Both the position numbers and the translations under genes were made by a program. Source: Ovis canadensis (Eukaryota; Chordata; Mammalia; Artiodactyla; Bovidae). Taken from it: a stretch of 64,000 nt of DNA. The DNA lies in assembly GCF_042477335.2 (NCBI RefSeq), contig NC_091247.1, positions 223,596,001 through 223,660,000 on the forward strand, written 5' to 3'. This document shows, in pieces, positions 35,485-46,829 of the stretch (the stretch's first letter is position 1; every line of letters starts with the position of its first letter). The notes under the pieces are model-generated. The model did not search any database and was not told where the DNA came from. It saw only the letters and a list, made by a program, of their open reading frames with translations.

Positions 35485-36160
35485 CTATAAATGGCACCAG
35501 TCTGAACAATGCTGTAAGGATGGTAGAAATGAAATCAGAGAAGGGAGAACCCAGTAAGGGCACGTGAAGGAGTCTAGGTTTGAAAGGAGGGAGTGAGGCG
35601 AGGCCCTCCAGCTTAGGAAGCACTGTGAGTAACAGCAGGAGGAAGGACAATGTGGGGCATATCTGAGCAAGGGAGTTGTCTGGCTTGTTTGAGAGATAAG
35701 GCTTTCAAGCCTTGGCAGAGGCCCTGTTGTAAAAAGAAAAGAATGCCAAGACCAGGATCCAAACTGTGTCTTAAGAGCGACCTGATAGTTGATTGGATTG
35801 GAAGGAGACTGAAATGGGGTTGGGGGGGATAAGTTAGAAGACCACAACTGTTTTCCAATCAAGAGTTAAGTTAGGAGCCATGAGGGCGCTGGCTATGGCC
35901 TTGGATGCTTTTTTCCCCTCTGCTCTGTAACCATTTTGTCTTTGCCTGTCCTCAGAGATCACAACATCCTTGAGAAGTGTCAAGCATTTGAAAAAATGTG
36001 CCCATAATTGCTAAACCGCTAACAATTTCTTGATACTTAATAAACACTCAGCAAATATTGTTGTAATTGAACTGGATGCACGAGCAGGGTGATGAAAATT
36101 TTGGGGCTCTGTTTAAATGGTATCACAGGAGCTCAGGCCATGCCTGCAGCCCTCTGCAGT
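35485..36160. other. No feature recognised
   Basis: Unique-looking sequence. Overlapping minus-strand frames at 35,411-35,862 have no recognisable domain. Confidence 0.35.
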
Positions 36161-36167
36161 ATTGTGT

Positions 36168-36362
36168 ATGGGCTTACTTGCTCAGCTCTGTCTGACTCTT
36201 TGCGACCCCATGGACTGTCGCCCGCCAGGCTCCTCAGTCTGTGAGATTCTCCAGGCAAGAATACTGGAGTGGGTTGCCATGCCTTCCTCCAGGGGATCTT
36301 CCTTACTCAGAAATTGAACCTATGTCTCCTGTGTCTCCTGCTTTGCAGGCAGATTCTTTTAT
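36168..36362 (-). mobile_element. Bov-tA SINE
   Basis: Reversed copy: 'tgctcagctctgtctgactc ... gcaggcagattctttta', with a small 10-base duplication (ctcctgtgtctcctg) in the tRNA-like part. Confidence 0.9.
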
Positions 36363-36439
36363 TCAGCACCTACTAGGTACATCATCCTCTCATTCAGTTC
36401 ACCCAATGGTAGGTACTAACATCATGTCCCTCTTATTTT

Positions 36440-36634
36440 TTAGTCACTAAGTCGTGTCCAACTCTTTGTGACCCTATGGACTATAGGCTCCTCTGTCCAT
36501 GGGATTTCCTAGGCAAGAATACCGGAGTAGATTGCCATTTGCTACCCCAGGGGATCTTCTGGACCCGGGGATCAAACCCAGGTCTCCTGCATTGGCAAGC
36601 GGGTTCTTTACCACTGAGCTACCAGGGAAGCCCA
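36440..36634 (-). mobile_element. Bov-tA SINE
   Basis: Reversed copy: 'ttagtcactaagtcgtgtcc ... gagctaccagggaagccc'. Confidence 0.93.
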
Positions 36635-36731
36635 TGTCCACCTTACAGATCAGAAAACCTGAGGGTCAAGCGAGTAGTTTGCAGGAACTGAGAGACTGAG
36701 CTGCAGGACTTTCAGGGCTAAAACCATGCCG

Positions 36732-36946
36732 TGTGTACGTGCTTAGTTGCTTCAGTCGTGTCCGGCTCTTTGCAACCTCATGGACCGCAGCCCTCCAGGC
36801 TCCTATGTCCATGGGGATTCTCCAGGCAAGAATACTGGAGTGGGTTGCCATGCCCTCCTCCAGGGAATCTTCCCGACCCAGGGACTAAACCCGGGTCTCC
36901 TACATTACAGGCAAATTATTTAACCACTGAGCCACCTGGGTAGCCC
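36732..36946 (-). mobile_element. Bov-tA SINE
   Basis: Reversed copy: 'tgcttagttgcttcagtcgt ... gagccacctgggtagccc'. Third minus-strand Bov-tA in under 800 bases. Confidence 0.93.
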
Positions 36947-36949
36947 AAA

Positions 36950-37330
36950 ACCAGGACAACTCCAGGCAAATCCAGAGGGTTGGTCACCCTATCAAGATAC
37001 CTTGCGCTGCATTACACAAGCCAGGATTTACACTCAAGTCTCACCAGCTCAAACCCCCATGGGACTTTATTCTGGCTTTCTGATCTCTGCAGCCAATATA
37101 AATATTCTTACTTGGATATTCTGGGGACAGAATCCAGCATACTCTTATATTGAATTTGGCTCATGTATTTGGAGCCTCCTGGAGACAGTCCCTCATGGAG
37201 ACACAACGAATCACAAAATGGATGGGTTTTTGTCAGAGAAAAGGAATCCAGCCTGGGGAACATCTCCCTGCTGACACCTTACGAGTTCGGCCTTGTCAAC
37301 GGTTCTTTGGCGCCTCCTGGTGGTGAAAAG
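36950..37330. other. No feature recognised
   Basis: Short unique-looking gap. The open frames are chance. Confidence 0.35.
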
Positions 37331-37334
37331 TTGT

Positions 37335-39238
37335 TCAGTTCAGTTCAGTTTAGCCGCTCAGTCGTGTCCGACTCTGCGACCCAATGAATCGCAGCACGCC
37401 AGGCCTCCCTGTCCATCACCAACTCCCAGAGTTCACTCAGACTCACATCCATCGAGTCAGTGTTGCCATCCAGCCATCTCATCCTCTGTCGTTCCCTTCT
37501 CCTCCTGCCCCCAGTCCCTCCCAGCATCAGAGCCTTTTCCAATGAGTCAACTCTTCGCATGAGGTGGCCAAAGTACTGGAGTTTCAGCTTTAGCATCATT
37601 CCCTCCAAAGAAATCCCAGGGCTGATCTCCTTCAGAATGGACTGGTTGGATCTCCCTGCAGTCCAAGGGACTCTCAAGAGTCTTCTCCAACACCACAGTT
37701 CAAAAGCATCAATTCTTCAGCGCTCAGCCTTCACAGTCCAGCTCTCACATCCATACATGACCACAGGAAATACCATAGCCTTGACTAGACGGACCTTAGT
37801 CGGCAAAGTAATGTCTCTGCTTTTGAATATACTGTCTAGGTTGGTCATAACTTTTCTTCCAAGGAGTAAGCGTCTTTTAATTTCATGGCTGCAATCACCA
37901 TCTGCAGTGATTTTGGAGCCCATAAAAATAAAATCTGACACTGTTTCCACTGTTTCCCCATCTAATTCCCATGAAGTGATGGGACCAGATGCCATGATCT
38001 TAGTTTTCTGAATGTTGAGCTTTAAGCCAACTTTTTCACTCTCCTCTTTCACTTTCATCAAGAGGCTTTTTAGTTCCTCTTCACTTTCTGCCAAAGGGTG
38101 GTGTCATCTGCATATCTGAGGTTATTAATATTTCTCCCAGCAATCTTGACTCCAGCTTGTGTTTCTTCCAGTCCAGCGTTTCTCATGATATACTCTGTAT
38201 ATAAGTTAAATAAGCAGGGTGACAATATACAGCCTTGATGTACTCCTTTTCCTATTTGGAACCAGTGTGTTGTTCCATGTCCAGTTCTAACTGTTGCTTC
38301 CTGACCTGCATACAGATTTCTCAAGAGGCAGGTCAGGTGGTCTGGTATTCCCATCTCTTTCAGAATTTTCCACAGTTGATTGTGATCCACACAGTCAAAG
38401 GCTTTGGCATAGTCAATAAAGCAGAAATAGATGTTTTTCTGGAACTCTCTTGCTTTTTCGATGATCCAGCAGATGTTGGCAATTTGACCTCTGGTTCCTC
38501 GGCCTTTTCTAAAACCAGCTTGAACATCAGGAAGTTCACGTATTGCTGAAGCCTGGCTTGGAGAATTTTGAGCATTACATTACTAGCATGTGAGATGAGC
38601 GCAATTGTGCAGTAGTTTGAGCATTCTTTGGCATTGCCTTTCTTTGGAATTGGAATGGAAACTGACCTTTTCCAGTCCTGTGGCCACTGTTGAGTTTTCC
38701 AAATGTGCTGGCATATTGAGTGCAGCACTTTCACAGCATCATCTTTCAGGATTTGAAATAGCTCCACTGGAATTCCATCACCTCCACTAGCTTTGTTCAT
38801 AGTGATGCTTTCTAAGGCCCATTTGACTTCGCATTCCAGAATGTCTGGCTCTAGGTGAGTGATCACACCATCGTGATTATCCAGGTCATGAAGATATTTT
38901 TTGTACAGTTCTTCTGTGTATTCTTGCCTCCTCTTCTTAATATCTTCTGCTTCTGTTAGGTCCATACCATTTCTGTCCTTTATTGAGCCCATCTTTGCAT
39001 GAAATGTTCCCTTGGTATCTCTAATTGTCTTGAAAAGATCTCTAGTCTTTCCCATTCTGTTGTTTTCCTCTATTTCTTTGCATTGATCTCTGAAGAAAGC
39101 TTTCTTATCTCTTCTTGCTATTCTTTGGAACTCTGCATTCAGATGGTTATATCTTTCCTTTTCTCCTTTGCTTTTCACTTCTCTTCTTTTCACAGCTATT
39201 TGTAAGGCCTCCCCAGACAGCCATTTTGCTTTTTTGCA
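37335..39238 (-). mobile_element. BovB LINE, 1.9 kb, 5'-truncated
   Basis: Begins on the left with the reversed 3' end (cagttcagttcagtttagcc) and ends at 'cagccattttgcttttttgc' within the linker before the RT domain. It covers the whole RT and C-terminal coding region with only a few frame breaks. Confidence 0.93.
37345..39193 (-). pseudogene. BovB reverse-transcriptase ORF remnant
   Basis: Read on the minus strand: 39,193-38,360 (277 codons, linker to RT motifs such as GDGIPVE and PIPKKG), 38,390-38,070 (LLRNLYAGQEATV, HQGCILSPC, and an intact YADD box at 38,113-38,102), 38,094-37,717 and 37,677-37,345 (C-terminal part with [14 protein letters not shown]). The expected AKAFD box is lost by a frameshift near 38,400-38,480. 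A one-base change just after YADD shifts the frame again. A stop lies between the last two pieces. It is the best preserved RT in the window but inactive as it stands. Confidence 0.88.
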
Positions 39239-39239
39239 G

Positions 39240-40080
39240 TAGCCCCTTTCTTACTCCTTAGATGAAAGAACCTGTACTGTACGTAAAGGGTGAGAGTGAA
39301 ACCCAGCTGAAACTTCTTACAGCTTGGGGAACATAAAGATTTTGCTTCAAAAATAAAAACTAGAAGAGATTTTTCTTTCTTTTTTCTTAAATGAAAGCTG
39401 AACGACGAGGCTGTCATAGTCTAGGGCGAGTAGAATCAGACACAAACTTTAAGTGGACGCCAAAAGAAAACCCTCAATAATCAAGATAATAATTTTTAAA
39501 AAAGAAAACGAAATTAATGTCAAAAAATAATGAGCAAAATGTCAAAATTTCAAGTACAGAACAGACAGGTTCTGACCACGCCCTTGCCCTGCCACATCTC
39601 ACTGGCCTTGCCCCAGTCCCGTGAGTACTAGCCCAGGAGCCCGGAACCGCAGCCCCTTCGAGAAGCTCTGGATGGAGGGCTCCTGACGATGGCCCTCAAA
39701 AGCTCACCACAGGAAATGGAAGTGGTAGCTTCAGATGTTCCCACCAAAGAAACTTCATAGAAAGGATTACAACCGCTGCTAGGAGAAGCCGGAAGGCCTG
39801 CAGCAAGCATGAAGTTTCCTTTAGGCTCTTGTTTAGGCACATTTTGATTTTGATGTCATAATATATCCATATTTGATTTTGCTCTGTTTCCTTTTATCGA
39901 CATATAGACACTTCAGAAGTGTACAGAGAAGGGATATTATCATAACCTTCTGGCTCAAAGGATTTTGACAAGCCAGCACACATTTAACGGGTACCCAGAT
40001 CAAAAGAGAACAAGACCAGAGCTCCTGCCACGCCCCTCTGTTCACTGCCACCCTGAGGTACCTCTGTCTTAATGTCCAAC
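39240..40080. other. No feature recognised
   Basis: Unique-looking, partly A-rich. No exon or repeat that I can support. Confidence 0.35.
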
Positions 40081-40390
40081 AGCATCTATTTTTGTTCTAT
40101 TTTTGTTCTGTATATAAGTGAAACGATGCACTCCAAGGTATTTTAAGTCTGGTTTCTTTTACTGTGAGCTATGTTAGTAAGATTAGGCCATAATCTTTGT
40201 GTGTGGTTATAGTTTGTTCATTCTCATTACATGGTATAAATCTATTAAAATAAATTTATCCATTCAGCTGACATGAGTTGTTTCAGCACACTGTGCTGCT
40301 ATGAATATTCGTATCCATGTCTTTTGTTTAACATGGACATGTCTACAACGGCCAGGTTCAGCAGAACTTTCTACCTGACCTATAGACCTG

Positions 40391-40722
40391 CAAAGGCTTC
40401 CCTGGTAGCTCAGCTGGTAAAGAATCCGCCTGCAATGCGGGAGACCTGGGTTCGACTTCTGGGTCAGGAAGTTCCCCTGGAGAAGGGATAGGCTCCCCAC
40501 TCCAGTATTCTTGGGCTTCCCTGGTGGCTCAGACGGTAAAGAATTCGCCTGCAGTGCAGGAGACCTGGGTTCCATCCCTGGGTCGGGAAGATTCCCTGGA
40601 GGAGGGCATGGCAACCCACTCCAGTATTCTCGCCTGGAGAGTCCCATGGACAGAGGCATCTGGTGGGCTACAGTCATGGGGTTGCAAAGAGTCGGACACG
40701 ACTGAAGCAATAAGCAGCAGCG
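40391..40722 (+). mobile_element. Tandem Bov-tA (partial unit plus full unit)
   Basis: A truncated first Bov-tA (to 'ccactccagtattcttg') is followed head-to-tail by a complete one. Direct repeats tagacctg at 40,383-40,390 and 40,723-40,730 enclose both, so the tandem was inserted as one unit. Confidence 0.92.
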
Positions 40723-41115
40723 TAGACCTGTGAGCCAGTGAACTGTAGAGTGGCATGGTTTGTAGAATTACCGTAGCAGTAAGTAACTCATAGTATACCC
40801 TTTTAAAGTCATAAACATTAATTTTTAGCAAAAGACATTAAAACACAAAGATGATTAGAAATAGAAAAAAAGCACACACGTGTCTATATTTCTGCTGAGA
40901 GTGCATTTGCTGGGTCGTAGGGAAAGCATAGTTTCAGCTTTGGTATCTACTACTAGTTAGCTTTCTAAAGTAATTGGAGCAACTGTCACTCAGAGAGTTC
41001 CTGTTCCTTCCCATCTTTGTCTAGACTTTATATTTTTTATCCTTTTTACTTTCTCTGGCCAAGTGGAGTGGTATTATGCTGTAGTTTATTTGCATTTCCC
41101 TAGAGAGTAATGATT

Positions 41116-41243
41116 CGGAGAAGGCAATGGCACCCCACTCCAGTGTTCTTGCCTGGAGAATCCCAGGGACGGGGAGCCTGGCGGGCTGCCATCTGTGGGG
41201 TCGCGCAGAGTCGGACACAACTGAAGTGACTTAGCAGCAGCAG
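41116..41243 (+). mobile_element. BovA monomer with target duplication
   Basis: Single A-unit ending 'cttagcagcagc'. 12-bp repeats agagtaatgatt lie at 41,104-41,115 and 41,244-41,255. Inserted in L1. Confidence 0.95.
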
Positions 41244-41834
41244 AGAGTAATGATTAAGAACCTTTCTGTATTTGGCATTTGTATAGCTTCTTTTTTGAAG
41301 TGTCTGTTCAAATCTTTGCCCACTTTTCTCTTGGATTTTCTATCTTTTCCTTATTGATTTGTAGTTCTTTTAAAATTCTGACGTTGAGACCTTTATCAGG
41401 TATATATAGAGAGAATATTTGTGGGTTGTCTTTTTGCTCCCATAATGGTGTCTTTTAATAAATACAGTTTCTTAGTTTTCATAGAATTCATTAAAGGTTT
41501 TTTTTCATTCATGATTGACATTTTTTGTTTCCTGTTTGCAAAAGATCTGCCTGTTCCAAAGTCAGAGATATTTTCATATGTTTTCTTCTAAAAACTTTAC
41601 TTATTTATTTATTTTAGCTTCAGATCTGCAATCCTTCTAGAAATTATTTTTGGTATGGTGTGAGGTAGGAGTCATAGATATGTACTTTTCCATATATGAG
41701 ATGACCGACTACCTGTGTATCTGTTTTTGTTTACATATAAAAGTAAATAATTAAGTTCCCTTTTAAATTTTATGACTTTTCCCTAATTGTTCAAGTAAAA
41801 TTGATACAGAAAGAGCTGCTTTGAGCACTAATTT

Positions 41835-41995
41835 AGGTACATTATCCACACTCCCTCATTTAATTCTCTCTGTACTTGTATAAGGTAAGTATTCATATTT
41901 CAGTTTTATAGATGAAAAGAGTGAGGCTCAGGGAATTAAAGTGTGTTGAGGGTACAGAGCAAGTAAGTCCAGAGTCCTTCAACTAGTGTTCTAAA
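41835..41995 (-). repeat. MIR SINE remnant
   Basis: Reversed MIR: 'cctcatttaattctctctgt', 'gatgaaaagagtgaggctc', 'gtacagagcaagtaagtcc'. Confidence 0.65.
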
Positions 41996-42061
41996 TTACG
42001 TCGCACAGAAAAATTTCATCTGAAGGATAATTGTCTGTTAAGGTACCAGTATGACATGTTG

Positions 42062-42337
42062 CGGGGAAGGCAATGGCACCCCACTCCAGTACTCTTGCCT
42101 GGAAAATCCCATGAATGGAGGAGCCTGGTGGGCTGCCGTCCATGGGGTCACTAAGAGTCGGACACGACTGAATGACTTTACTTTCCTTTTTCACTTTCAT
42201 GCATTGGAGAAGGAAATGGCAACCCACTCCAGTGTTCTTACCTGGAGAATCCCAGGGATGGGGGAGCCTGGTGGGCTGCCGTCTGTGGGGTTGCACAGAG
42301 TCGGACACGACTGAAGCGACTTAGCAGCAGCAGCAGC
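42062..42337 (+). mobile_element. BovA2 SINE with target duplication
   Basis: Dimer with linker 'cactttcatgcattggagaa' and tail (cag)n. 11-bp repeats atgacatgttg lie at 42,051-42,061 and 42,338-42,348. Confidence 0.95.
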
Positions 42338-42514
42338 ATGACATGTTGAGCTATTCACTAGCTGATGGACATTTGCACTGCTGCTAGTTTGGGGCTGTTG
42401 TGAACAAAGCTGCTGTGAACATCTTCGTTTCTCTTGGATAGATACCTTGGAGTAGTATTGCTTGGGTCATATGGTAAGTGTATAGTTTGTTTTTTTAATT
42501 ATCTATTTATTTGG

Positions 42515-42740
42515 GGGCTTCCCAGGTGGCACTAGTGGTAAAGAACCTACTTGCCAACACAGGAGACTTAAGAGACATGGGTTCAGTCCCTGGGTGGGGA
42601 AGATCCTCTGGAGAAGGCAATGGCAACCCGCTCCAGTGTTCTTGCCTGGAGAACCCCATGGACAGAGGAACCTGGCAGGCTGTGGTCCATAGGGTCACAA
42701 AGAGTCAAACACGACTGAAGCGACTTTGCAAGCACACACA
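42515..42740 (+). mobile_element. Bov-tA SINE
   Basis: 'ggggcttcccaggtggcact' head, A-unit ending 'cacgactgaagcgacttt'. Confidence 0.93.
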
Positions 42741-42749
42741 TCTGTTTAT

Positions 42750-42872
42750 TTATATTAAAAAAAGTTTGGCCACACCCCATAGCATGTGGGACCTTAGTCC
42801 CCGGACCAGGGATCGAGTCCATTACTTCTGCACTGGAAAGTCCTAACCACTGGACCACCAGGGAATTTCCCT
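42750..42872 (-). mobile_element. CHR-type SINE
   Basis: Reversed CHR: 'tttggccacaccccatagca', 'ccagggatcgagtccattac', 'taaccactggaccaccaggg'. Confidence 0.9.
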
Positions 42873-43027
42873 TTTGGCAAAATTTTTGATTTGTAAATAT
42901 TCAGTTCTGTAGCTTGTCTTTCACTTTTTTAATGGTGTCTTTTGAAAAAATAAATAGTTTGCGCGTTGATAAAGTCCCAATTTATAAGTTTTTTCTTATG
43001 CTCTTTTGGATGGTGCTTCTTAAAAAT

Positions 43028-43210
43028 GCGTATTTATTTACTTGGCTGTGTCGGGTCTTAGGTACATTGTGCAGGATCTTTCCTTGTGGTGTGCGGGCTT
43101 AGTTAGTTGCCCTGCAGCATGTGGGATCTCAGCTCCCTGAACAGAGGTTGAACCTGCATCCCTGTATTTCAAGGTGTCTTCTTAACTACTAGACTACAGC
43201 AGAAGGCCCT
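43028..43210 (-). mobile_element. CHR-2-like SINE
   Basis: Reversed, longer CHR form: 'tatttatttacttggctgtg', 'gcagcatgtgggatctcagc', 'gaacagaggttgaacctgca'. The head is degenerate (actactagactacagcag). Confidence 0.8.
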
Positions 43211-43444
43211 TAGGTTATGCTTTTGATATCATATCTAAGAGATCTTTGCCTAAAATCAAGGTCATGAAGGTTTTCTCATACATTTTCTTCTAGAAGCTTT
43301 GTAGTTTTCGTTTTTACATTCACGTCCACGATCCATTTTGAGTCTGTTTTTGCGCATGGATTGAGGTGATGGTTTCCATTCATCTGTGTGTGTGTACATT
43401 CAGTTGTCCCAGCATCATTTGTTGAAATGACCATCGTTTCCCCC

Positions 43445-43954
43445 TCAATCAGCTTTATTGAGCCGCTGATTTTATCACCCCTGGAGGCTGATCCACTGCT
43501 GGACTTTCAGTTGTGCGACCTAATAAATACATTTCCTCGCTGTTTACACTCATTTGAGTTTTGCATTATCCTTTGAAGCCAGAAGCCATCTGGCTGAAAC
43601 AGATGTTGCCAGGAGGTGGCACCCGGAAGGTCAAGTGGATGCCAGCTCTGTAGACGGTCTATGGAATAACCCATGCCTAGTCCCTTGAAATCTTTCTCAG
43701 TCTGTACTCTTTCAGTGAATTTGAGCATTGCTTCTTACCCCTAAAGAGCCCATACAATCAAATTCTGGCCAACCTACTGCATACCCCGGGAGAGGGAAGC
43801 AACCAAACCAGACCAGTCCGAATGCTCCTTGGCTGGGACTCTAGCCAGAAACATTAAGAAGAGATGCTGTTTTCTCCTCTAACTTCATAACCCATGAGGA
43901 CAAGGTAGGCTTAGAGCTGCCAGTGGCCACCTTTTGGTCAGGTGGCAAGAGAAG
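43445..43954. other. No feature recognised
   Basis: Unique-looking. aataaa at about 43,522 has no gene context. Confidence 0.35.
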
Positions 43955-43968
43955 ACTTAGGAATAAAG

Positions 43969-44180
43969 GTATTCCCTGATGCTCAGCAGGTAAAGAATCT
44001 GTCTGCAGTGTAGGAGACACAGTAGACACTGGTTTGATCCCTGAGTCAGAAAGATCCCCTGGAGGAGAAAATGGGAATCCACTCCAGTATTCTTGGCTGG
44101 AGAATCCCATGAAGACAGCACCCTGGCAGGGGATAGTCCAAAGGGTCACAAAGAGTCGGACACAACTGAGCAACTAAGCA
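43969..44180 (+). mobile_element. Bov-tA SINE with target duplication
   Basis: Diverged Bov-tA between perfect 14-bp repeats acttaggaataaag at 43,955-43,968 and 44,181-44,194. Confidence 0.95.
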
Positions 44181-44454
44181 ACTTAGGAATAAAGCCCAGC
44201 AATGACAAGCAGGACCAAAAGGAAAGGAGAGAGGCAAGGTTTTCAGGATATCATTCACACCCCTGGGGGAGCCATGCCTGAAGCCCTCTGCTTCAGGGGG
44301 CAAATAGCAAACTGGGATTGGTGGGGAGGTAAGGACTCCAGCAACTAGTTAGGAGCTCTGTTTGTGCTCTGAATTGGAGACCCAGTTGTACTGGTTTCTC
44401 TCCCTAAGACGTCCCACCTGACTAGGCCAATGTTCTACATTTTCCTTGCCTGTT

Positions 44455-45362
44455 CAGTTCAGTTCAGTCACTCACTCGTGTCCAACTCTTTGTGGCCCAT
44501 GGACTGCAATATGCCAGGCCTCCCTGTCCATCACCAACTCCCGGAGCTTACTCAAGCTCATGTCCATCAAGTCGGTGATGCCATCCGACCATCTCATCCT
44601 CTGTCGCCCCCTCCTCCTCCTGCCTTCAATCTTTCCCAGCATCAGGGTCTTTTCCAATGAGTTAGTTCTTCACATCCAAAAGTATTGGAGCCTCAATTTC
44701 AGCATCAGTCCTTCCAATGAATATTTAGGACCAACATCCATTAGAATTGACTGGTTTGATCTCCTTGCTGTCCAAGGGACTCTCAAGCCTCTTCTCCAAC
44801 ATCACAGTTCAAAAGCATCCATTCTTCGGCGCTCAGCTTTCTTTATGGTCCAACTCTCACATCCATACATGACTACTGGAAAAACTGTAGCTTTGACTAC
44901 ATGGACCTTTGTTGGCAAAGTAATGTCTCTGTTTTCTAATATGCTGTCTAGGTTGGTCATAGCTTTTCTTCCAATGAGCAAACGTCTTTTAATTTCATGG
45001 CTACAGTCACCATCTGCAGTGTTTTTCGAGCCCAAGAAAATAAAGTCTGTCATTGTTTCCATTGTTTCCCTATCTATTTGCCATAAAATGATGGGACCAG
45101 ATGTCATGATCTTAGTTTTTTGAATGCTGGGTTTTAAGCCAGATTTTTCACTCTCCTCTTTCAATTCCATCAAGAGGCTCTTTAGTTCCTCTTCACTTTC
45201 TGCCATAAGGGTGGTGCCATCTGTATATCTGAGGTTATTGATACTTCACCCGGCGATCTTGATTCCAGCTTGTGCTTCGTCCAGCCTGGCATTTCACTTG
45301 AGGTACTCTGCATATAAGTTAAGTAAGCAGGGTGATAGTATGCAACCTTGATGTACTCCATG
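44455..45362 (-). mobile_element. BovB LINE, 5'-truncated
   Basis: Reversed 3' end at left (gttcagttcagttcagtcac) through the C-terminal and RT C-box region (ccatctgtatatctgaggtt) to 'caaccttgatgtactcca'. Frames are partly open (44,446-45,123 on the antisense, 45,206-44,802 on the sense) but broken. Confidence 0.93.
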
Positions 45363-45364
45363 CC

Positions 45365-45620
45365 TGTAGGGGCTGCTATTCTATAAATTCATGCTCAAGT
45401 GGTTATCTTATCTTGCTTGAATGGACAGGGATATTCAGGTCTGGCTGCTCCCCAAGTCTCAGAAAACTGGAGTGCAGTAAAAACCACCAGCAGCAAAAAT
45501 GCTGATTAGAGTCACACTAATCAATCATAGACACTCAAAGCAGCACACTTCTCCAAGTCTGAGTTGGTCCATAGTAGGTGCTCGGTAAATACCTGTCCAC
45601 TGGCTGAATAAAAAATGACA
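45365..45620. other. No feature recognised
   Basis: Short unique-looking gap between BovB and CHR. Confidence 0.35.
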
Positions 45621-45621
45621 A

Positions 45622-46190
45622 GACGACTTCCCTGGTGGTCCAATGGTTAAGAATCCACCTGCCAATGCAAGGGACTTGGGTTCAACCCCTGGTCTGGGAA
45701 GATTTCACCTGCCGTGGGGAAACTAAGCCCTTGCTCACAAACTACGGAAGCCCGAACTCTAGAATCCGTGCTCTGCAACAAGAGAAGCCACCGCCATGAG
45801 AGGCCCGTGCAGCGCAGCTAGAGTAGCCCCTGCTTGCTGCAACTAGCGGAGAAGGCAACGGCACCCACGCCAGTACTCTTGCCTGGAGAATCCCATGGAC
45901 GGAGGAGACTGGTAGGCTCCAGTCCATGGGGTCGCTGAGAGTCAGGCACGACTGAGCGACTTCACTTTCACTTTTCACTTTCATGCATTGGAGAAGGAAA
46001 TGGCAACCCACTCCAGTATTCTTGCCTGGAGAATCCCAGGGACAGGGGAGCCTAGTGGGCTGCCGTCTATGGGGTCACACAGAATCGGACACGACGGAAG
46101 CAACTTAGCAGCAGCAGCAGCTGCAACTAGAGAAAGCCTATATACAGCAATGAACGTGAACACCCAGCACAGACAAATAAATTAAAAAAA
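45622..46190 (+). mobile_element. CHR-2-like SINE split by BovA2
   Basis: Left part: 'gacttccctggtggtccaat ... tgcttgctgcaactag'. Right part after the BovA2: 'agagaaagcctatatacagc ... aaataaattaaaaaaaaa' tail. The long form of the CHR family. Confidence 0.85.
45847..46119 (+). mobile_element. BovA2 SINE with target duplication, in CHR
   Basis: Dimer with (cag)n tail. 11-bp repeats gctgcaactag lie at 45,836-45,846 and 46,120-46,130. Confidence 0.95.
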
Positions 46191-46192
46191 AA

Positions 46193-46390
46193 TTTTAATA
46201 CCTATTATAAGCCAAGTGCTGGTCTAGATACTTGGGTTTCATCAGTGAACAAAGGTAAAAGCCTCTGCCTCCTGGAGCTCACATTTTATTTGGGGCAAAG
46301 TGGAGGATGGGGAAAGACAATAGATAATGAATGTTATCATTCTGGTCATGGTGGAAAATCACACCAACATGCCCACTAAAGATAACTTAA
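46193..46390 (-). repeat. L2 3' end remnant
   Basis: Reversed L2: 'ctattataagccaagtgctg', 'tcagtgaacaaaggtaaaag', 'tcctggagctcacattttat'. Confidence 0.68.
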
Positions 46391-46599
46391 AACACAGGAC
46401 AAAATGTCTTCTTAAAAGTATAAAAGAGCTAAGAAAGAAGTGAGGCATTTCGGGGCCATGCTGAGTCTAGGAGATGAGGTTCATACCTGACAGATATGGA
46501 CTTATCTAATCTTTACAACCGTCCCCTGAATTGTCCTAGGGGACCAGTAGTGCTGGTGCATGGCCAGGGCTGCCTCAGTGTTGTGAAATAAATTAGTGA

Positions 46600-46825
46600 G
46601 CATGCTAGGCTCTGGGGCTTTATATACATGGTCCCATTTGAGCCTCATAGCATCTCTGTGAGATGGAAGCTATTGCTTACTGTTATTTTCCTAACTTTAC
46701 AAATGAGACAACAGAGTGTTTAAGTGACCTGCCCAGGGTCACACAGCTAGTCAGTGGCAGAACAGGCTTTGAGCTCAAGTCTGCATCCAGAGTCTGTAAA
46801 CTGAACCTCAGTCCATGCCACCTCT
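46600..46825 (-). repeat. MIR SINE remnant
   Basis: Reversed MIR: 'catggtcccatttgagcctc', 'acaaatgagacaacagagtg', 'tgcccagggtcacacagcta'. Well preserved. Confidence 0.78.
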
Positions 46826-46829
46826 TGGT

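Larger units (their letters stand above)
40085..41800 (-). mobile_element. Old L1, minus strand, interrupted by two SINE insertions
   Basis: L1 3'UTR and ORF2-tail landmarks on the plus strand: 'tgctgctatgaatattcgta', 'atttgctgggtcgtagg', 'tatttgcatttccctagaga', 'aatctttgcccacttttc', 'ttgagacctttatcagg', 'gttttcttctaaaaacttta'. Interrupted at 40,391-40,722 and 41,116-41,243. Confidence 0.75.
42340..43440 (-). mobile_element. Old L1, minus strand, interrupted by SINEs
   Basis: L1 landmarks: 'gctgatggacatttgcactg', 'aaagctgctgtgaacatc', 'tcatatggtaagtg', later 'atcatatctaagagatcttt', 'tccattttgagtctgttttt', 'gttgtcccagcatcatttgt'. Interrupted by a Bov-tA and two CHR SINEs. Confidence 0.75.

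Noticed and set aside
37460..38011. 183-codon plus-strand frame, and similar frames at 44,446-45,123, 56,917-57,702 and 60,774-61,361
   Set aside because: These are antisense readings of BovB coding sequence. The same peptide recurs at every BovB copy, which shows it is a shadow of the real strand.
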